DNA of 64,000 bases, from positions 434,839 through 498,838 of the forward strand of contig SDOX01000128.1 in assembly GCA_004565275.1 (NCBI GenBank). The letters are read 5' to 3'. Of this stretch, positions 20,697 to 38,885 are shown in pieces; position 1 is the first letter of the stretch; each line of letters starts with the position of its first letter. The stretch is from Nannochloropsis salina CCMP1776 (taxonomy: Eukaryota > Sar > Eustigmatophyceae > Eustigmatales > Monodopsidaceae). The notes under the pieces are model-generated. The model was not told the origin of the DNA, ran no database searches, and saw only the letters and a program-made list of their open reading frames with translations. The position numbers and the translations under genes were made by a program.

Positions 20697-23600
20697 TCAC
20701 GAAGCCAACAAGCCCAACCCCTTACCCTTACTGTGCCCCCCCCCCCCACTCAAGGTACGCGCCAGCTTGCGGCATTCCTCGTCCGGGTCCCCATCCCCCG
20801 TCGCAGCCGTCCATTCCATCATCGCCCGCAATGCTTTTCCTCCCTCCTGCCCTCCCCCCCTCCCTTCCCCGACGAACCACTCCATGTTCATGAAGGTCAT
20901 GGCGCAGGCAACGGCCAACAAAACCGCCCGGCGGAGTTCCGGGAAACGGCTGGTGCGTAACGGCCAGGCGACCGTTAGCAGGGCCTCGGCCAGTTGGGGG
21001 GTGCCGGGATTAAAGGGTCCGGCGCAGTCGACAAAGGTGGCGAGCGCATGGATGGTCTGGGAGAGGGCGAGGGCCTGGTCCGAGTCCCGCGCCCACAGGG
21101 AGGGGCAGGGGGAGGAGGGAGGGAGGGTGGAGGAAGGGGAAAGCGGGGGGAGGATGTGGAGGGCAGCGGAAGGAGGGCGGGACGGAGGGGAGGTGGAGGG
21201 GGAGGCGACGCTCAGGAGGGAGGAAGGGGGCGAGGTCGGGCCTGAGGAAGGGCGGGGTGAGCAGGACTCGATCATCGCCGCCAGCAGAGGTTCAAAAAAC
21301 GCAGGGGCGGCCACGGGGGCGAACCGGTTCCGAATCACGCGGGGGGGCGGACGCCGGCGGTGGCCCCACCGACGGGTCAGATCCGAGGGCCCCCCCACCT
21401 CCTCCGCTTTGTCCGGGCGGGGATTTGGGGCAGGCTCTATGGCTGTCGCAGGGTCTCCTTGGGGCGACAGCGTTTCTTGGCGGCTACTTGAGGTCAAGAC
21501 CTGCCCCGACGCGGACACCAGCCGCCGTTTTCCCTGCGTCCGGGGCCTGTTGTCCGCCCTCTCTTCTCCCCTCGCGCCCTCCTCTCCGCCCTCCTTCCCG
21601 CCCTCCTTCCCGCCCTCCTTCCCGCCCTCCTTCCCGCCCAGCTCCCTGGCCCCTCGCACCATCAAATCCAACGCCTCCAATCGCGTCCCGAACGCCATGT
21701 TCCCGTCGTAGGCCAAAATCGCCAAGGCCGGAGCCACTTCCCCGGGTGAGCTGGCCACCAAGGCAACCAAGGCTTCGCGTTTCAAATGTTCAAAATTTTC
21801 GAAATTGAAACGGTTTTCCAACGTCAGGAGCTCCCGGGCCAAGTTCCTGCCTAGGTCGGGCAGGTCCACCGGGAGTCGTCGGATCAAGGCGGCAGCTTCC
21901 GTCAAAGCGGCGCGCACTTTCTCCGGAGCGTCCTCCTCGTCCCGAAGGCGCAAGGCATCCAAGAGGCGCCGCAAGTACCGAGGGGGGGGGGAGCGGCCGC
22001 CAGGTCGGCTTCGTCGTCGGATAAATCCAACGGCTCGTACCACGGGGGCTCCCTCCTCCTCCTCCTCTTCCCCCCTCCTCCTTACTTCCTCGCCCCCCCC
22101 TTCTTCCACCCCCGACGGCCCCCTTTCCGATCTCTCTTCGCTTCCCTCGATCCGGACCACCCCCTCCTCCTCCCCCATCCCCTCCCCCTCCCTCTTCCCG
22201 TCCAACTCTTCGAACTTCAAGTCCTGGCCCATGAGGACGGCAAAGGCCTCTGCCACCCGCATCCCCTGCTCCCGGACCGAGGCCAAAGCCGAGCCCAAAT
22301 GCGCGCTCACGCCTTCCACCAGGGCCGGCATCAGACCCGCTTCCCCTTCCAGAGCCGCGCGTCCGCTGAGGGCGTCGGAGGGAGTGACCGAGGGGCGGTG
22401 GAGGAGGTGGAGGGCGCGAAGGAGGGCGTGGGTGACGAGTTCTTGGCGGGACAGATCGGAACGGAGGATGAAGCGCCGCTCTTGCCAGAGGGTGGCGAGG
22501 GGAAGGAGGAGGCGGGAGGGGAGGAGGGAGGGCGGGAGGGAGGAGGCGAGGAGGTCCGTGAGGAGGAGGGCGGTGGTGCGGGGGTGGAGGAGGAGAGGGG
22601 AGAAGGGAGGGAGGGAGGGGCAGAGGAGGACCTTGTCGAGGAGGATCGTCCTCAGGGCCGGCGCAGCGGGGGAGGAGGGGAGGAGGGAGGGAAGGAGGCA
22701 GTGGTGGAGGACGCCTTGTGCGTGGGGCAGGGAGACGGAGAGGGAAGAAGGGGTAGGAGGGAAGAGGAGGACAACCAGACGTCGGAGAAGGGCGAGGAGG
22801 AAGGGCTCGAGGGCGGGGAGAGGGATGGATTCGACGAGGAGGGAGGGGGAGGGGGAGGGGGAGGGGGAGGAAAGCCCCAGGTCGAGCCATCGGGAGGCAG
22901 GGAGGTCGGCTTGGCCCGTCTTACAGGCCTTGAGCACCAAGCAGCCCCAAAGGAGAAGCAGGGAGGGAGGGAGAGAGGAAGGGGTGGAGGCGAGGAAGCG
23001 AGTGAGGAGGCGGTCGGTGAAGGCGGTGTAGAGGGCCGGGAGGTTGAAGAGAGGGGGGAGGGCGCCCTGGAGCCGGTTGGCGAGCCGGACGGGAAGGAGG
23101 GAGAGGGACTGGAGGACGCGATCGATGGCGGAGCGGGCGCTGGCCTCAGAGCTTGGGCCGAGGGATTGCTGGCAGAGCTCGTCTACCATGCGAGTGAAGG
23201 CGTCGGCGGGGGGAGGGGCGAGGAAGCTTTCCAGGGCGCGAAGGAGGAAGGTGCCGGAGGGCGTTGATGAGGAGGGAAGGGCGGGTCGGGCATGGGATGA
23301 GACGCGCGGTGGTGGATCGATTGTAGACGTTGAGGCGGGAGGGGAGGGAGGGGAGGAGAATGCCTCCGAGAGCGCGACGAAGAGGCACCAGCTGGGGAGG
23401 TTGGGAGGCGAAGTGCCCGCTTGTCCTGGCTTCAGAAAGTGCTCTAGGACCTGCACGCTCTCCGGAAATCCACACAGGTCCGCTTCGTGTCTTTCCTGCC
23501 TATCATATTCGGGCCCAGCAGTATCGTGGCTGTCGAGGAGGCGGGGCAAAATGTCGCGAAAGAGAAATAGGAGGAAACTAATGATACTTTGAGGCGGTGT

Positions 23601-23801
23601 TGCGGGAGAGGCCAACGTGACTTTAGCCTGGGTCAACGCCTCCGCAAGCGTCGCTTGAAAGGAGGGAGAAGAGGACGATGATGCGAGTGGGGTGCACTTG
23701 GTGGAGTTTGTGGATGGAGAGGAGCAGGAAAGTCGGTCGAGGGAGGCGATCAGGTCCGGCAAGGCAGGGCTTGCAGGGGCCGGGGGGCTGGCGGGCTTCA
23801 T
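20697..23801 (-). CDS. TELO2: TELO2/Tel2, PIKK-maturation HEAT-repeat protein
   Basis: A single exon of about 1034 residues (human TELO2 837). With TTI1 and TTI2 it forms the TTT complex, which hands newly made PIKK kinases such as TOR to HSP90 through R2TP. The diagnostic part is the conserved Telomere_reg-2 segment. It begins PPRYLRRLLDALRLRDE and continues with DLPDLGRNLARELLTLENRF, NFENFEHLKREALVALV and TRLEALDLMVRGARELG. The C-terminal helices FVDCAGPFNPGTPQLAEALL and RFPELRRAVLLAVACAM also match. The N-terminal half is leucine-, serine- and proline-rich helical repeat sequence that I could not match closely. Extra length comes from low-complexity inserts: Glu/Gly/Arg tracts, and a four-fold GGKE repeat from a 12-bp minisatellite. 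ATG 23801 is used because the reading frame upstream has only GTG. The last about 20 residues are glycine-rich and could hide a final intron. Confidence 0.85.
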   Translation of the reverse strand: MKPASPPAPASPALPDLIASLDRLSCSSPSTNSTKCTPLASSSSSPSFQATLAEALTQAKVTLASPATPPQSIISFLLFLFRDILPRLLDSHDTAGPEYDRQERHEADLCGFPESVQVLEHFLKPGQAGTSPPNLPSWCLFVALSEAFSSPPSPPASTSTIDPPPRVSSHARPALPSSSTPSGTFLLRALESFLAPPPADAFTRMVDELCQQSLGPSSEASARSAIDRVLQSLSLLPVRLANRLQGALPPLFNLPALYTAFTDRLLTRFLASTPSSLPPSLLLLWGCLVLKACKTGQADLPASRWLDLGLSSPSPSPSPSLLVESIPLPALEPFLLALLRRLVVLLFPPTPSSLSVSLPHAQGVLHHCLLPSLLPSSPAAPALRTILLDKVLLCPSLPPFSPLLLHPRTTALLLTDLLASSLPPSLLPSRLLLPLATLWQERRFILRSDLSRQELVTHALLRALHLLHRPSVTPSDALSGRAALEGEAGLMPALVEGVSAHLGSALASVREQGMRVAEAFAVLMGQDLKFEELDGKREGEGMGEEEGVVRIEGSEERSERGPSGVEEGGGEEVRRRGEEEEEEGAPVVRAVGFIRRRSRPGGRSPPPRYLRRLLDALRLRDEEDAPEKVRAALTEAAALIRRLPVDLPDLGRNLARELLTLENRFNFENFEHLKREALVALVASSPGEVAPALAILAYDGNMAFGTRLEALDLMVRGARELGGKEGGKEGGKEGGKEGGEEGARGEERADNRPRTQGKRRLVSASGQVLTSSSRQETLSPQGDPATAIEPAPNPRPDKAEEVGGPSDLTRRWGHRRRPPPRVIRNRFAPVAAPAFFEPLLAAMIESCSPRPSSGPTSPPSSLLSVASPSTSPPSRPPSAALHILPPLSPSSTLPPSSPCPSLWARDSDQALALSQTIHALATFVDCAGPFNPGTPQLAEALLTVAWPLRTSRFPELRRAVLLAVACAMTFMNMEWFVGEGRGGGQEGGKALRAMMEWTAATGDGDPDEECRKLARTLSGGGGHSKGKGLGLLAS
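21588..21635 (-). repeat. 12-bp coding minisatellite in TELO2
   Basis: Four perfect tandem copies (GCCCTCCTTCCC on the + strand), plus a partial one, encode GGKE repeats in frame. The flanks show decayed copies. Since 12 is a multiple of 3, length changes would keep the frame. Confidence 0.85.
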
Positions 23802-24501
23802 GCCAGAATTTTTTGGGGGAAGCACGTGGACGAATATGTCACTTTCAAATCAACAGTTACGTTTCTATTGATTGTCCATGTGGAGTTTCGGCGACAAGGG
23901 GCCGGCATGTATTTATTGTGCCTGATGCTATCGGGGAGGGGTGGATGGGGAGTGAAGAAGTAAATATTGGCGCATGTACGCAATTTTTCAGGTCAACACG
24001 CTTTTTTTGGCCGGTCAGGATCACTTCCCAGCAATTATACGACGATTAATGCAAGGTACCGTTTGAAACGCTGTTTCCGCGGATGGATTACGTCAACGAA
24101 GTGTTCTTTTGTGCGAGGTGTGCTGAGATGGAACATGCTGGCCTGCATCGCCGCAGCCTCTCCCTCTCAATCCCAGGGAAACCAAGTCCTATGCACTTTT
24201 CATTCTACCTGCCGCCAGGGCACATGCTTCACGGTCTCAGCCTCGTACTAATGTGCATGAATTGCGACTGTACAGTTTATGGTCGCTGTGACGTGAATTT
24301 CTGAAGGTCCATCGCCCATTCCCACCGCCCTCGTGCCGTCACCTCGGCTTCAACGTTCGCAGCATGGTCGAGATACTGCCTGGCCTTTTTTTCACCCATG
24401 CACGCAAAATATGCCACATTAACACGACCTCTATGTATCAATTATATTCAGGTGCGAGCCCTGCCAAGTTGGTTGGCGGAAAGGTACCTTCTTGAGCCAA
24501 A
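23802..24501. other. Divergent promoter region, TELO2 / GMC oxidoreductase
   Basis: About 700 bp without a recognised gene or repeat. It presumably carries both promoters. Confidence 0.4.
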
Positions 24502-26584
24502 ATGAGGAGCGGCATCTCTCTGATTCGCTCTACCTCCTGCTCCTGCCTCTTCTTCGCCGCACTGCTCCTCGTGCACTGTTTGAAAACCACAACAGCGGAA
24601 AAGTTCGCGTCAGAAAAATCTCCGGATACATATGACTATATTGTGGTGGGAGCGGGTGCCTGCGGAGCTGTCGTGGCCACGCGACTCGCTGGTACGTGGT
24701 ACAAATAGGGGCGAGTGTGGTGAAATGTGATGGAGATCTACTGGATGTATCATGTCTCTTTCACCCCTGGCCTCGAATTACCACGCTCATCCGTGCAGGC
24801 TTGAGCATGCTTGTCGGCCTTTGATTCACAGCACGCAACCTTTCTCCTCTTCTCCATTGCCAGAACGGGGCGAGCAAGTCCTCCTGATCGAGACCGGGGA
24901 GGACGAACACCTGAACCCCCTTACGCGCTGGGGGTATTTTTTCCCCTCAGGCTCCTATTCCCACCTGTATCGGAATTACTTCACGGAACCGGAGCCAAGA
25001 GTGAACAATCGTAGGCTTTACCACCAGGCTGCCAAAGCCTTGGGAGGAGGAACGGCGGTGAACGCCATGGGTAAGTGGAAGGCGCTCGCCAAGGATGGGG
25101 GGATGGAAGAGAGGGAAGGGAAACGAATTCACCACATGCGCATAGGGCAGATACGTGCACGTTAATCCGCACCATGCTGACGCGACCAACGCCCTGCAGC
25201 CTCACACCGTAGCTCCCTCGCTCATCCTCTCAACCTCTTTCCCCCAGTATGGACGTGGGGGGACCGTCAGGACTGGGAGCTCATCGACTTGGAGGGCTGG
25301 TCCTTCGAGGACGTCTATCCCTATTTCCTCAAGTCTGAAAACTACACGGGGGCGTCCTCCGCCTACCGCCACGCCGTGGCCCGGGGGCACGCCGGGCCCA
25401 TAACCCTGACCAGCTTTCCCGCCAACGAGGCCACCTTAACGGCCGTCTCCACGGCGGCAGAGACCTTCAACGTTCCTCCCGAAGTAGACAACAATGGTGG
25501 CGTGCACGAAAGCGTGGCGGTCGTGCAACGGGACTTCCAGGGGCCCACCATCGACACGGGCGTGCGGATGGGCGCCTTCATGGCCTACCTGCGTCCTGCC
25601 ATGGCCTCTCTTCCCCCCGAGCGCCTCCGAGTCTTGACACGCGCAACGGTCTTGCAGGTGCTGGTAGAACCCTCAAAGGACACGGGGATGGAGGGAGGGC
25701 TTGAGGCGGTGGGCGTGCGCTTTCTCCACGACGGGGTCTGCGGGGAGGCCTATGCGAAGAGGGAGGTGGTCCTGGCCGCCGGGGCCTACAACACGCCTAA
25801 GCTCTTGCTCTTGTCCGGGATCGGAGATCCAGGCCATTTGGAGGAGATCGGGATCGAGTGCGTCCTGAGCCTCCCTGGGGTGGGGAAACGCCTGGTGGAC
25901 CACATCAACCCGGGCTCCCTCATGTTCACCGGGCCCCCCCGCAAGGATTACGACGCCAACATCGTGGCGTCCTACACGCGGACAGGCATCGTGCCGGATC
26001 TGACACCGGACGTGGAGTTGGGATTCATCATGGGCCCGCCGGTGGAGGAGCCAGCGCATTGGGACAAAGTCCCCTCCCTTTACGTCTTCTACGCGCTCTG
26101 GCTCTTGCACGACGGCGTGGGCTCGGTCCGTTTGAAAAATCGAGACCCCTTGGAGGACCCGGTCATCGTCTCCGGGTATTTGAAGACCGCCACGGACTTG
26201 AAGAGGCTGGTGCGGATTTTCCGCATGCTCATCGAGTGGTCTCAGACCTTTGCGCGTTCGTCGGGGTTGAAACTGGAGCAGCAGCGATCGGGGGGGAACG
26301 CTATTTTTGTGACAGAAGACAGCAGTGACGAGGAGATTCTCAAAGCGGCGCGTATGGTCCTATCCACCCACTGGCACGCCGCTCAGTCCTGCAAAATGGG
26401 AAACCCCGAGCACGACCCGGATGCGGTGGTGGACCCGGAGTTCAAGGTGGTGGGGATGGAGAAGCTAAGGGTAGTGGACGCCTCCTCCCAGCCCGTCCTG
26501 ACTAACGGACACCCAATGGCAGCTTTAGTGATGATGGCCGAGCGGGCGGTCGATTTTATGCTGGGGAAGGCAAAGGAAAGATAG
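24502..26584 (+). CDS. Secreted or luminal GMC-family FAD oxidoreductase
   Basis: Three exons, 24502-24691, 24864-25070 and 25248-26584, with phase 1 junctions, give about 577 residues. GMC enzymes oxidise alcohols, sugars or choline with FAD. The N-terminus has a signal peptide (hydrophobic core near CLFFAALLLVHCL). The FAD-binding start YDYIVVGAGACGAVVATRLA is split by intron 1 just before the LLIETG strand end. GMC signature 1 appears as KALGGGTAVNAMVWTWGD, interrupted by intron 2. GMC signature 2 appears as GAYNTPKLLLLSGIGD. The active site reads THWHAAQSCKMG, with the first histidine, and later TNGHPMAAL, where His aligns with the second catalytic position. A complete enzyme is therefore likely. 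Substrate cannot be told; choline dehydrogenase, aryl-alcohol oxidase and related classes all fit. Confidence 0.85.
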
Positions 26585-27329
26585 CAAGACGAAATTGGTG
26601 AGCGAAACGATGTGTTCGGGGAGACGGGTGTGGTGGAGGATGTCTGCACTTTTTGGCTACGTGCATTGGGAGAATGAGCGAGGCGACGGGGCAAAGTTAC
26701 GTTGTTGAAAAGAAAGGGAGCGTTGTGTAGATAATGCGGAACGGAGTGGGAGCGGAGGAAACATGGGCGGAGGACAAGCACCGCGCGTGGGGTCGCACAG
26801 ACTGGCGCCAGATTTAACATACATGTGCGTGTGCGGACATAGCACGGCGTGATGCCGAACAGAACGATCTGGGAGCTAAAAAGAGACTCAATGCGATAGG
26901 CTGCTATTTAATTTCTCATCTCCCTCCAGCCGAGCCCGATATCAGGCTCACTCAATGCCATGCGTTCTTTCTAAATCCATTCCCTTCTTGTGGTCCTTCG
27001 TACATGGTTGTCACTCTTTCCCCTCGACGGTCAGCGTCCTTTCCTGACTTGACTCAGTATGGAATCCAAAACAACGTCGCCGCATACACTTTCCCGCTCT
27101 CCCCTTTCTTCATGTTTATCTCACGGATATCATGTCCACCCACATATTCCTTTTCAGCTATATATCCCTTTCCTCTCCAACCAAGCTTGAAAGCGTGACC
27201 TGTCATGATCCTGTTTTCTTCGCCGTCTGAGGGGTGCACTTCTCGAGAGAAACAACTCGCTCACTAAGAGAGCACTGCCATAAAAAGCTTCGACCTCCTG
27301 AAGCCACCGACAGTCCCTTGCTAGCATCA
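26585..27329. other. Intergenic, convergent 3' ends
   Basis: It lies between the GMC gene (+) and the ISWI gene (-), about 745 bp. I see no gene, RNA or repeat. Confidence 0.4.
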
Positions 27330-34570
<7,241 letters not shown>

Positions 34571-35508
34571 TGTCCCGTGCTGTGTATAATGGAAGGCAAA
34601 TAAGAAGGATGGATATGAGTGAAATTGTACGTGCTCGAATTCATGCTTTATTTTTCTTCCCTCCCCCTTTTTCGTGATCGCATGTCTCTGTTCACGGATG
34701 GAAAACCGACATACTGGTACATGGCAAGGAGGCATAATATACGCCTGGTTGAGGACGTGTCTGCATTGTCAAGTGAAGCAACGTCAAAGAAATGAAAACA
34801 GCACGCAGGGCAGGCCAAGGCCTGGGTGCACGCATCACAAGGCAGGCAAGCCACTGGGAGGGCGTGGAGGAGAATGCCCGGGACCGGCAAAGGGAGAGCG
34901 AACACAGGGGAGGCGGAAGTGGTGACGTGCTGCGTGGCCACCTGCCCCAGACTCACGCGACCCGCATCCCATCACGTCCGACCGCGCTGGCCTTCTTCGG
35001 TTTCTAGCAGGACATGAAGTGGCGAACGTACTCATCTCTTTTCGATGGCCGTTTGGCACAAGGACGGTTTGAGGGAATAGAAAGGCATTTCTTCCATCTT
35101 CATCACAACGGATGCTCGCTTCGGGCGAAAAATGGCGCGAAACCCGGCTTCCCGCTGGAGGCATAGGCATTTGGGGAAAGTTGATGACATGTTTGCGAAG
35201 CGATGGAGAAAAACAATACTACTGTGACTTGGAAAGTGTGTCATAATTGTTCTGTCGACGGGATTGGTGCTTTGTGTTTGGTGTCGATGCTCTGGCCTCC
35301 ACGTTCTTTGTTTTCTTCGCCCCCTCTACCTCCTCCCCCATCCATATGTCCAGGCCCTTCGAAACGTATTCACGACGCTATTTCGCTGAATCATCCTTTA
35401 ATGTAAATCTACCAAGCTATGAAAATAGACATACAGCTCACCGTCATTGACGGCGGGCATAACAATCCGAGATTTACCAATCCGAGAATCCCCTGTTCCC
35501 CCGTTCTA
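34571..35508. other. Intergenic, upstream of ISWI and downstream of the MFS-SEC14 gene
   Basis: About 940 bp between two minus-strand genes. It should hold the ISWI promoter and the end of the transporter transcript. No gene or RNA recognised. Confidence 0.38.
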
Positions 35509-38500
35509 TCACACTAAATGCTTTGCGCGCTCGGTGTTCCCTTCTGCCTTCCTTTTCGTTTTTCTCTTCTTCTTCTTCTTCTGTAAAAATATGAAGGCAT
35601 TCCCGCTGAGTCCGTTGCTGCTATCATCCATCCTCACTGACCCGAAGTCTCCAGTGACGACCAGCTGAAATTGAAGGCTCAGGATGTAGAGACCCACTGA
35701 GCTTAATGCGCTCACGTGCCACATCAATCGTGTATCCATCGGATAATGAAGACCGGCCCTCAGGGACCAAGACAACGTCCATGCACCTAGAAGGGGGCCC
35801 ACAGCTGGGATGGAAGAGGCAAAAGTGGTAAAGAGAGTGGAAAAAGGCCCGGATGGGAGAGGCGACACGAGGCGGAGGAGGGTGGTTGTGGCTGCGCGCG
35901 CGGCAGAGAGGGACGCGTAGACCGCCGTGAGGAGTACAAGGTAAAATATCCCGGCAAAGATGTACCTGGTTCCGGCTGTGATGGTGTTGGAGGGTGAAGA
36001 GGAAGGTTTGGAGGACATGCGTGGATGAAGCCCGCAGATGAGGACGGTGGAGGCGACTAAGACGACGGTCGCGAGGCGGAAGGTGCGGAGAGGATGGGCA
36101 TCGGGTACTCGGAGGAAAGAGGGAGAAGGATAGGCGTGGAGGAAGAAAAGGAGCGTGGTGCCCAGGGAGAGAAGCAGGCCCAGGGAGAGGGGGGTGAGTC
36201 CGAGCCCGCCCTCCTGGTACGGGGAGGCGAGCCACACAGGGACCATGGGAAGGAAAGAGAAGTGGAGAAGGGACGTGCCCAGATAAAGCACGGTGGTCTG
36301 GAGGACAAGAAGTAGGGAAGGCGCCGAGGCAGGGGCAGGCTCGCCGACGTCTCCGAGGCTGTCCGCGTCGGAGCGCGGGGGATGGGGCCGAGGGAAGGGT
36401 CCACGCTCAGAGGGGTCGACAGACGGAGGTTTTGGCGCGAAAATGTGAGGAGACGCGTGACGCGGGTGAGACGAGGGGTTGGGGGCGTGGGGAACCCAGG
36501 ATGAGGGGCATTTGGTCTTGCGACGTGCGAGGTGCTCCGCAATATGGGCCGCTTGAATGGCCAAGACTAAGCCGTCCTCCTCGGTCTTGGGCAACAGCGG
36601 CTCTTCCTCCTCCCCCTCCTCCCGCCCTTCCTCCTCCTTGTCTTCTCTAGTCCCACTCTTGGTTCCGTGCCTGCCCTTGAGCTGCCTTCCGCCCAGAGCA
36701 CCTCCCATCCCCTCCTCCTCCTCCTCCTCCTCCTCTACCTCCCCTTCGTCCCCCTCTTTTTCCTCCTCCCGAAGCACCCAGGCGCCTCGCGCCCGGTCGT
36801 AAATGAACTTGTTGGCAACACCCAGGTGCGCCGTGCGGGGGGTGGAGCGCCGGGTCCCGGGGATGAGGGAAGAGGCCGCGGTCACCAGGGAGGGCAGCCA
36901 GGGGGAAAGCCGCGAGGGTGCCTTGTGCGGGCCGTTCCCGTGTCGGACGGAGAGGTTGGCGTGGAGGGAGGGGCGGGGGGGGGGGAGGCAGGAGACAGGG
37001 AGGAGGAAGCGGAAGGGCCCCGTGGCGGCTTGGAGGAGGAGGCGGAGGAGGGGGATAGACCCAGCTCTTTTACCCCCAGCCCCGCCCATTGCTCCTCCTG
37101 ACCCCCGCCCTCCCTTCCTTCCTCTTTCCCCCCCTCGTGGACCAAGGCCCGCAACTTTTTCTCCTCCGCCGAGTCACCCAGGCCCATCGGAGAGGTTCCC
37201 CCAAATTCACTTGGGAGGTTTTCGGGGGCAATGTACTTCAACAAATCCACCGAGGGTTGCGCCGAGACTTCGATCTTCTCCTGGACTGCCTGCGGCAGGA
37301 CCGAGGCGAGAAGGCGCCAAGCCCCCCCCACCAGGAACGGCACGTTCACCACGCAGATGCGGAGAACCCGACCGGGGTAGTGGGCGTGCATCAAGTGGGA
37401 GGTGGTCCGCAGCACCTCCAGCACGTCCGGTGTGAGGCTGGTCAGCCCCAGGCCCCCTATGTCCAGCACGGTCATCGCCCTCCCGTCGTCCTCCCCCTCC
37501 CCTTCCCGCCGGAGCGCCCGGTACAAAAACTCGTTGAAGTACACGTAATGCCGACCAATCTCCGCCGCGCCGATCCCCCGCTTTCGCAAGGCCCCCAGGT
37601 CCATCCGGCCCGGTTGTTCGAAGACGACGAGTTCGCCCCCCCGACCTCGGCCGTGCACGTAGTGCGGGTAATGCTCCTTGATCGCGGCAAAGTCCGGGTG
37701 AGGCCGTCGGAGGATCCCGTCCACCCCTTCCCGCGCCCGCCACGCCAAGGAAGCCCGGTAGTGCGCCTGGGCCTTGACCCGATCCCCGCCTGCAGCCTGG
37801 AGGAAGGTGGCAGGGACAGGTCGATCCCATTCCGGGCCGGTGAGGTGGGAAGAAGAGACGGAAGGGGGCGAGGCAGGGAGGGAGGGAGGAAGGGAGGGAG
37901 GAAGGGAGGGAGGGAGGGAGGGAGCGCCGGCCTGGAACCGTCTAGTTCCTCCCCCTGGGGACGGGACGGGCGGCGTGAGGGACTCCCTCCCAACTTCCGG
38001 CCCTCCCGAGTCCTTGCGCTCCTGCCTGCCAGAGTCCTTGCGCTCCTGCCTGCCAGAGCGCATCCACCCACCCTTATTCTGAAGCGCTGTGTCCCCCCTC
38101 CCTCCCGCCCTCCGCCACGCCCCCGCCTTCTCCATTCTGCGGAGCACCAGGCACGAGACCAACGTCACGCAGACGGCCGCCGTCACTGAGGATGCCCAGG
38201 CGGGGTATCCGCCCACCATCACCCAGGACCGCCTCGAGAACGTGAGCGCGCCGACGCCCGCCCCAACGACCCAGCCTAAGGCCTCCATGGGGCGCAGAAA
38301 AGCTTCCATTTCCCCCCCCACACGGACCCTGGCGCTGGAAGGGTCCCCCGTATGCTGTCTTCTCCATCCGCCCCGGCCTCCTCCCCGCCCGTCCCTGTCT
38401 TTCCTCCCCCACGTTGTCCTCTCTGCCGCGTGTCCCCAGACCAGCACGGAAGCGAAGCCGGTCCACGCACGCACTCCCAGCAGATACTCCACGCGAGTCA

Positions 38501-38885
38501 CCCAGCCTGTCCCTAGCACCGCCAGCACCAAGATCAACAACCATCCATACACCCTGGCCTTCGATCGGGGGGAAAGCGGGCGCGTCATCCCCAACCTCCA
38601 CCTCACCAAGCGAGCCCCCCACTGTCCCCCCCAAAAGCTGAGCAGTGTCAAGGCCCACCAATATGGCGTGTCCGAAGCATAAAAAAAACCCGCATTCAGG
38701 CGTCGGTCCAGAAAGGATGGTGCGAAAGGGACCATAAAGGATGCAAGAAAGGCATTGCCTAGATCGGCCAGGCCAGCTATCTGATGTCCCGTCGAGTTGC
38801 TCTCTTTGGAACTTTTTCCCACAAGTTCCGTCCTCAAGCCGTCCTGTTGGTGAGGCTGGTACCGGAGAGGCAGCTCTGCCGTCAT
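35509..38885 (-). CDS. MFS-type transporter with central CRAL-TRIO/SEC14 domain
   Basis: Two reading frames on the minus strand, best joined as 38885-37103 and 37028-35509, give about 1100 residues. The proposed junction (GGGG|GTCAGG and CTCCAAG) keeps phase but is weak, so the exact splice inside 36900-37110 is unsure. Residues 1-260 hold six hydrophobic segments (for example LGNAFLASFMVPFAPSFL, YGWLLILVLAVLGTGWV, ASSVTAAVCVTLVSCLVL). A low-complexity linker with PSLP repeats follows. Residues about 355-563 read as CRAL-TRIO: FLQAAGGDRVKAQAHYRASL, then VFEQPGRMDLGAL, YFNEFLYRAL, VLDIGGLGLTSLT, CVVNVPFLVGGAWRLL and YIAPENLPSEFGGT. SEC14 domains bind phosphoinositides and other lipids. A beta-rich stretch ending VANKFIYDRARGAWVL may be GOLD-like. 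After an acidic linker come six more membrane segments and a Lys/Arg tail. The 6+6 pattern suggests a major-facilitator fold; the substrate is unknown. Confidence 0.72.
37872..37924 (-). repeat. GGGA-type coding minisatellite in the transporter linker
   Basis: Repeats of GGGAGGGAGGAA and shorter variants on the + strand encode PSLP repeats on the minus strand, in the linker between the sixth membrane segment and SEC14. Confidence 0.75.
38008..38055 (-). repeat. Exact 24-bp tandem duplication in the transporter linker
   Basis: Two identical 24-bp units beginning GAGTCCTTGCGCTCCTG on the + strand encode an eight-residue repeat (RQERKDSG) in frame. Confidence 0.9.

Noticed and set aside
21790-23267. 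Long open frames of 300-400 codons overlapping TELO2 on both strands
   Set aside because: They are made of Arg/Gly/Glu or Pro/Ser runs produced by the GC-rich, purine-biased sequence. None shows a family motif, while the TELO2 frame does.
24502-26584. Fatty acid photodecarboxylase identity for the GMC gene
   Set aside because: The active site carries the His pair of ordinary GMC oxidoreductases and the N-terminus is a simple signal peptide. I could not place the photodecarboxylase-specific Cys and Arg. A tree with known photodecarboxylases would decide.
37081-37110. Sequencing frameshift instead of an intron between the two transporter frames
   Set aside because: A phase-correct donor and acceptor exist (37102 and 37029), so an intron is the simpler reading. 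The donor is weak, so cDNA should settle it.
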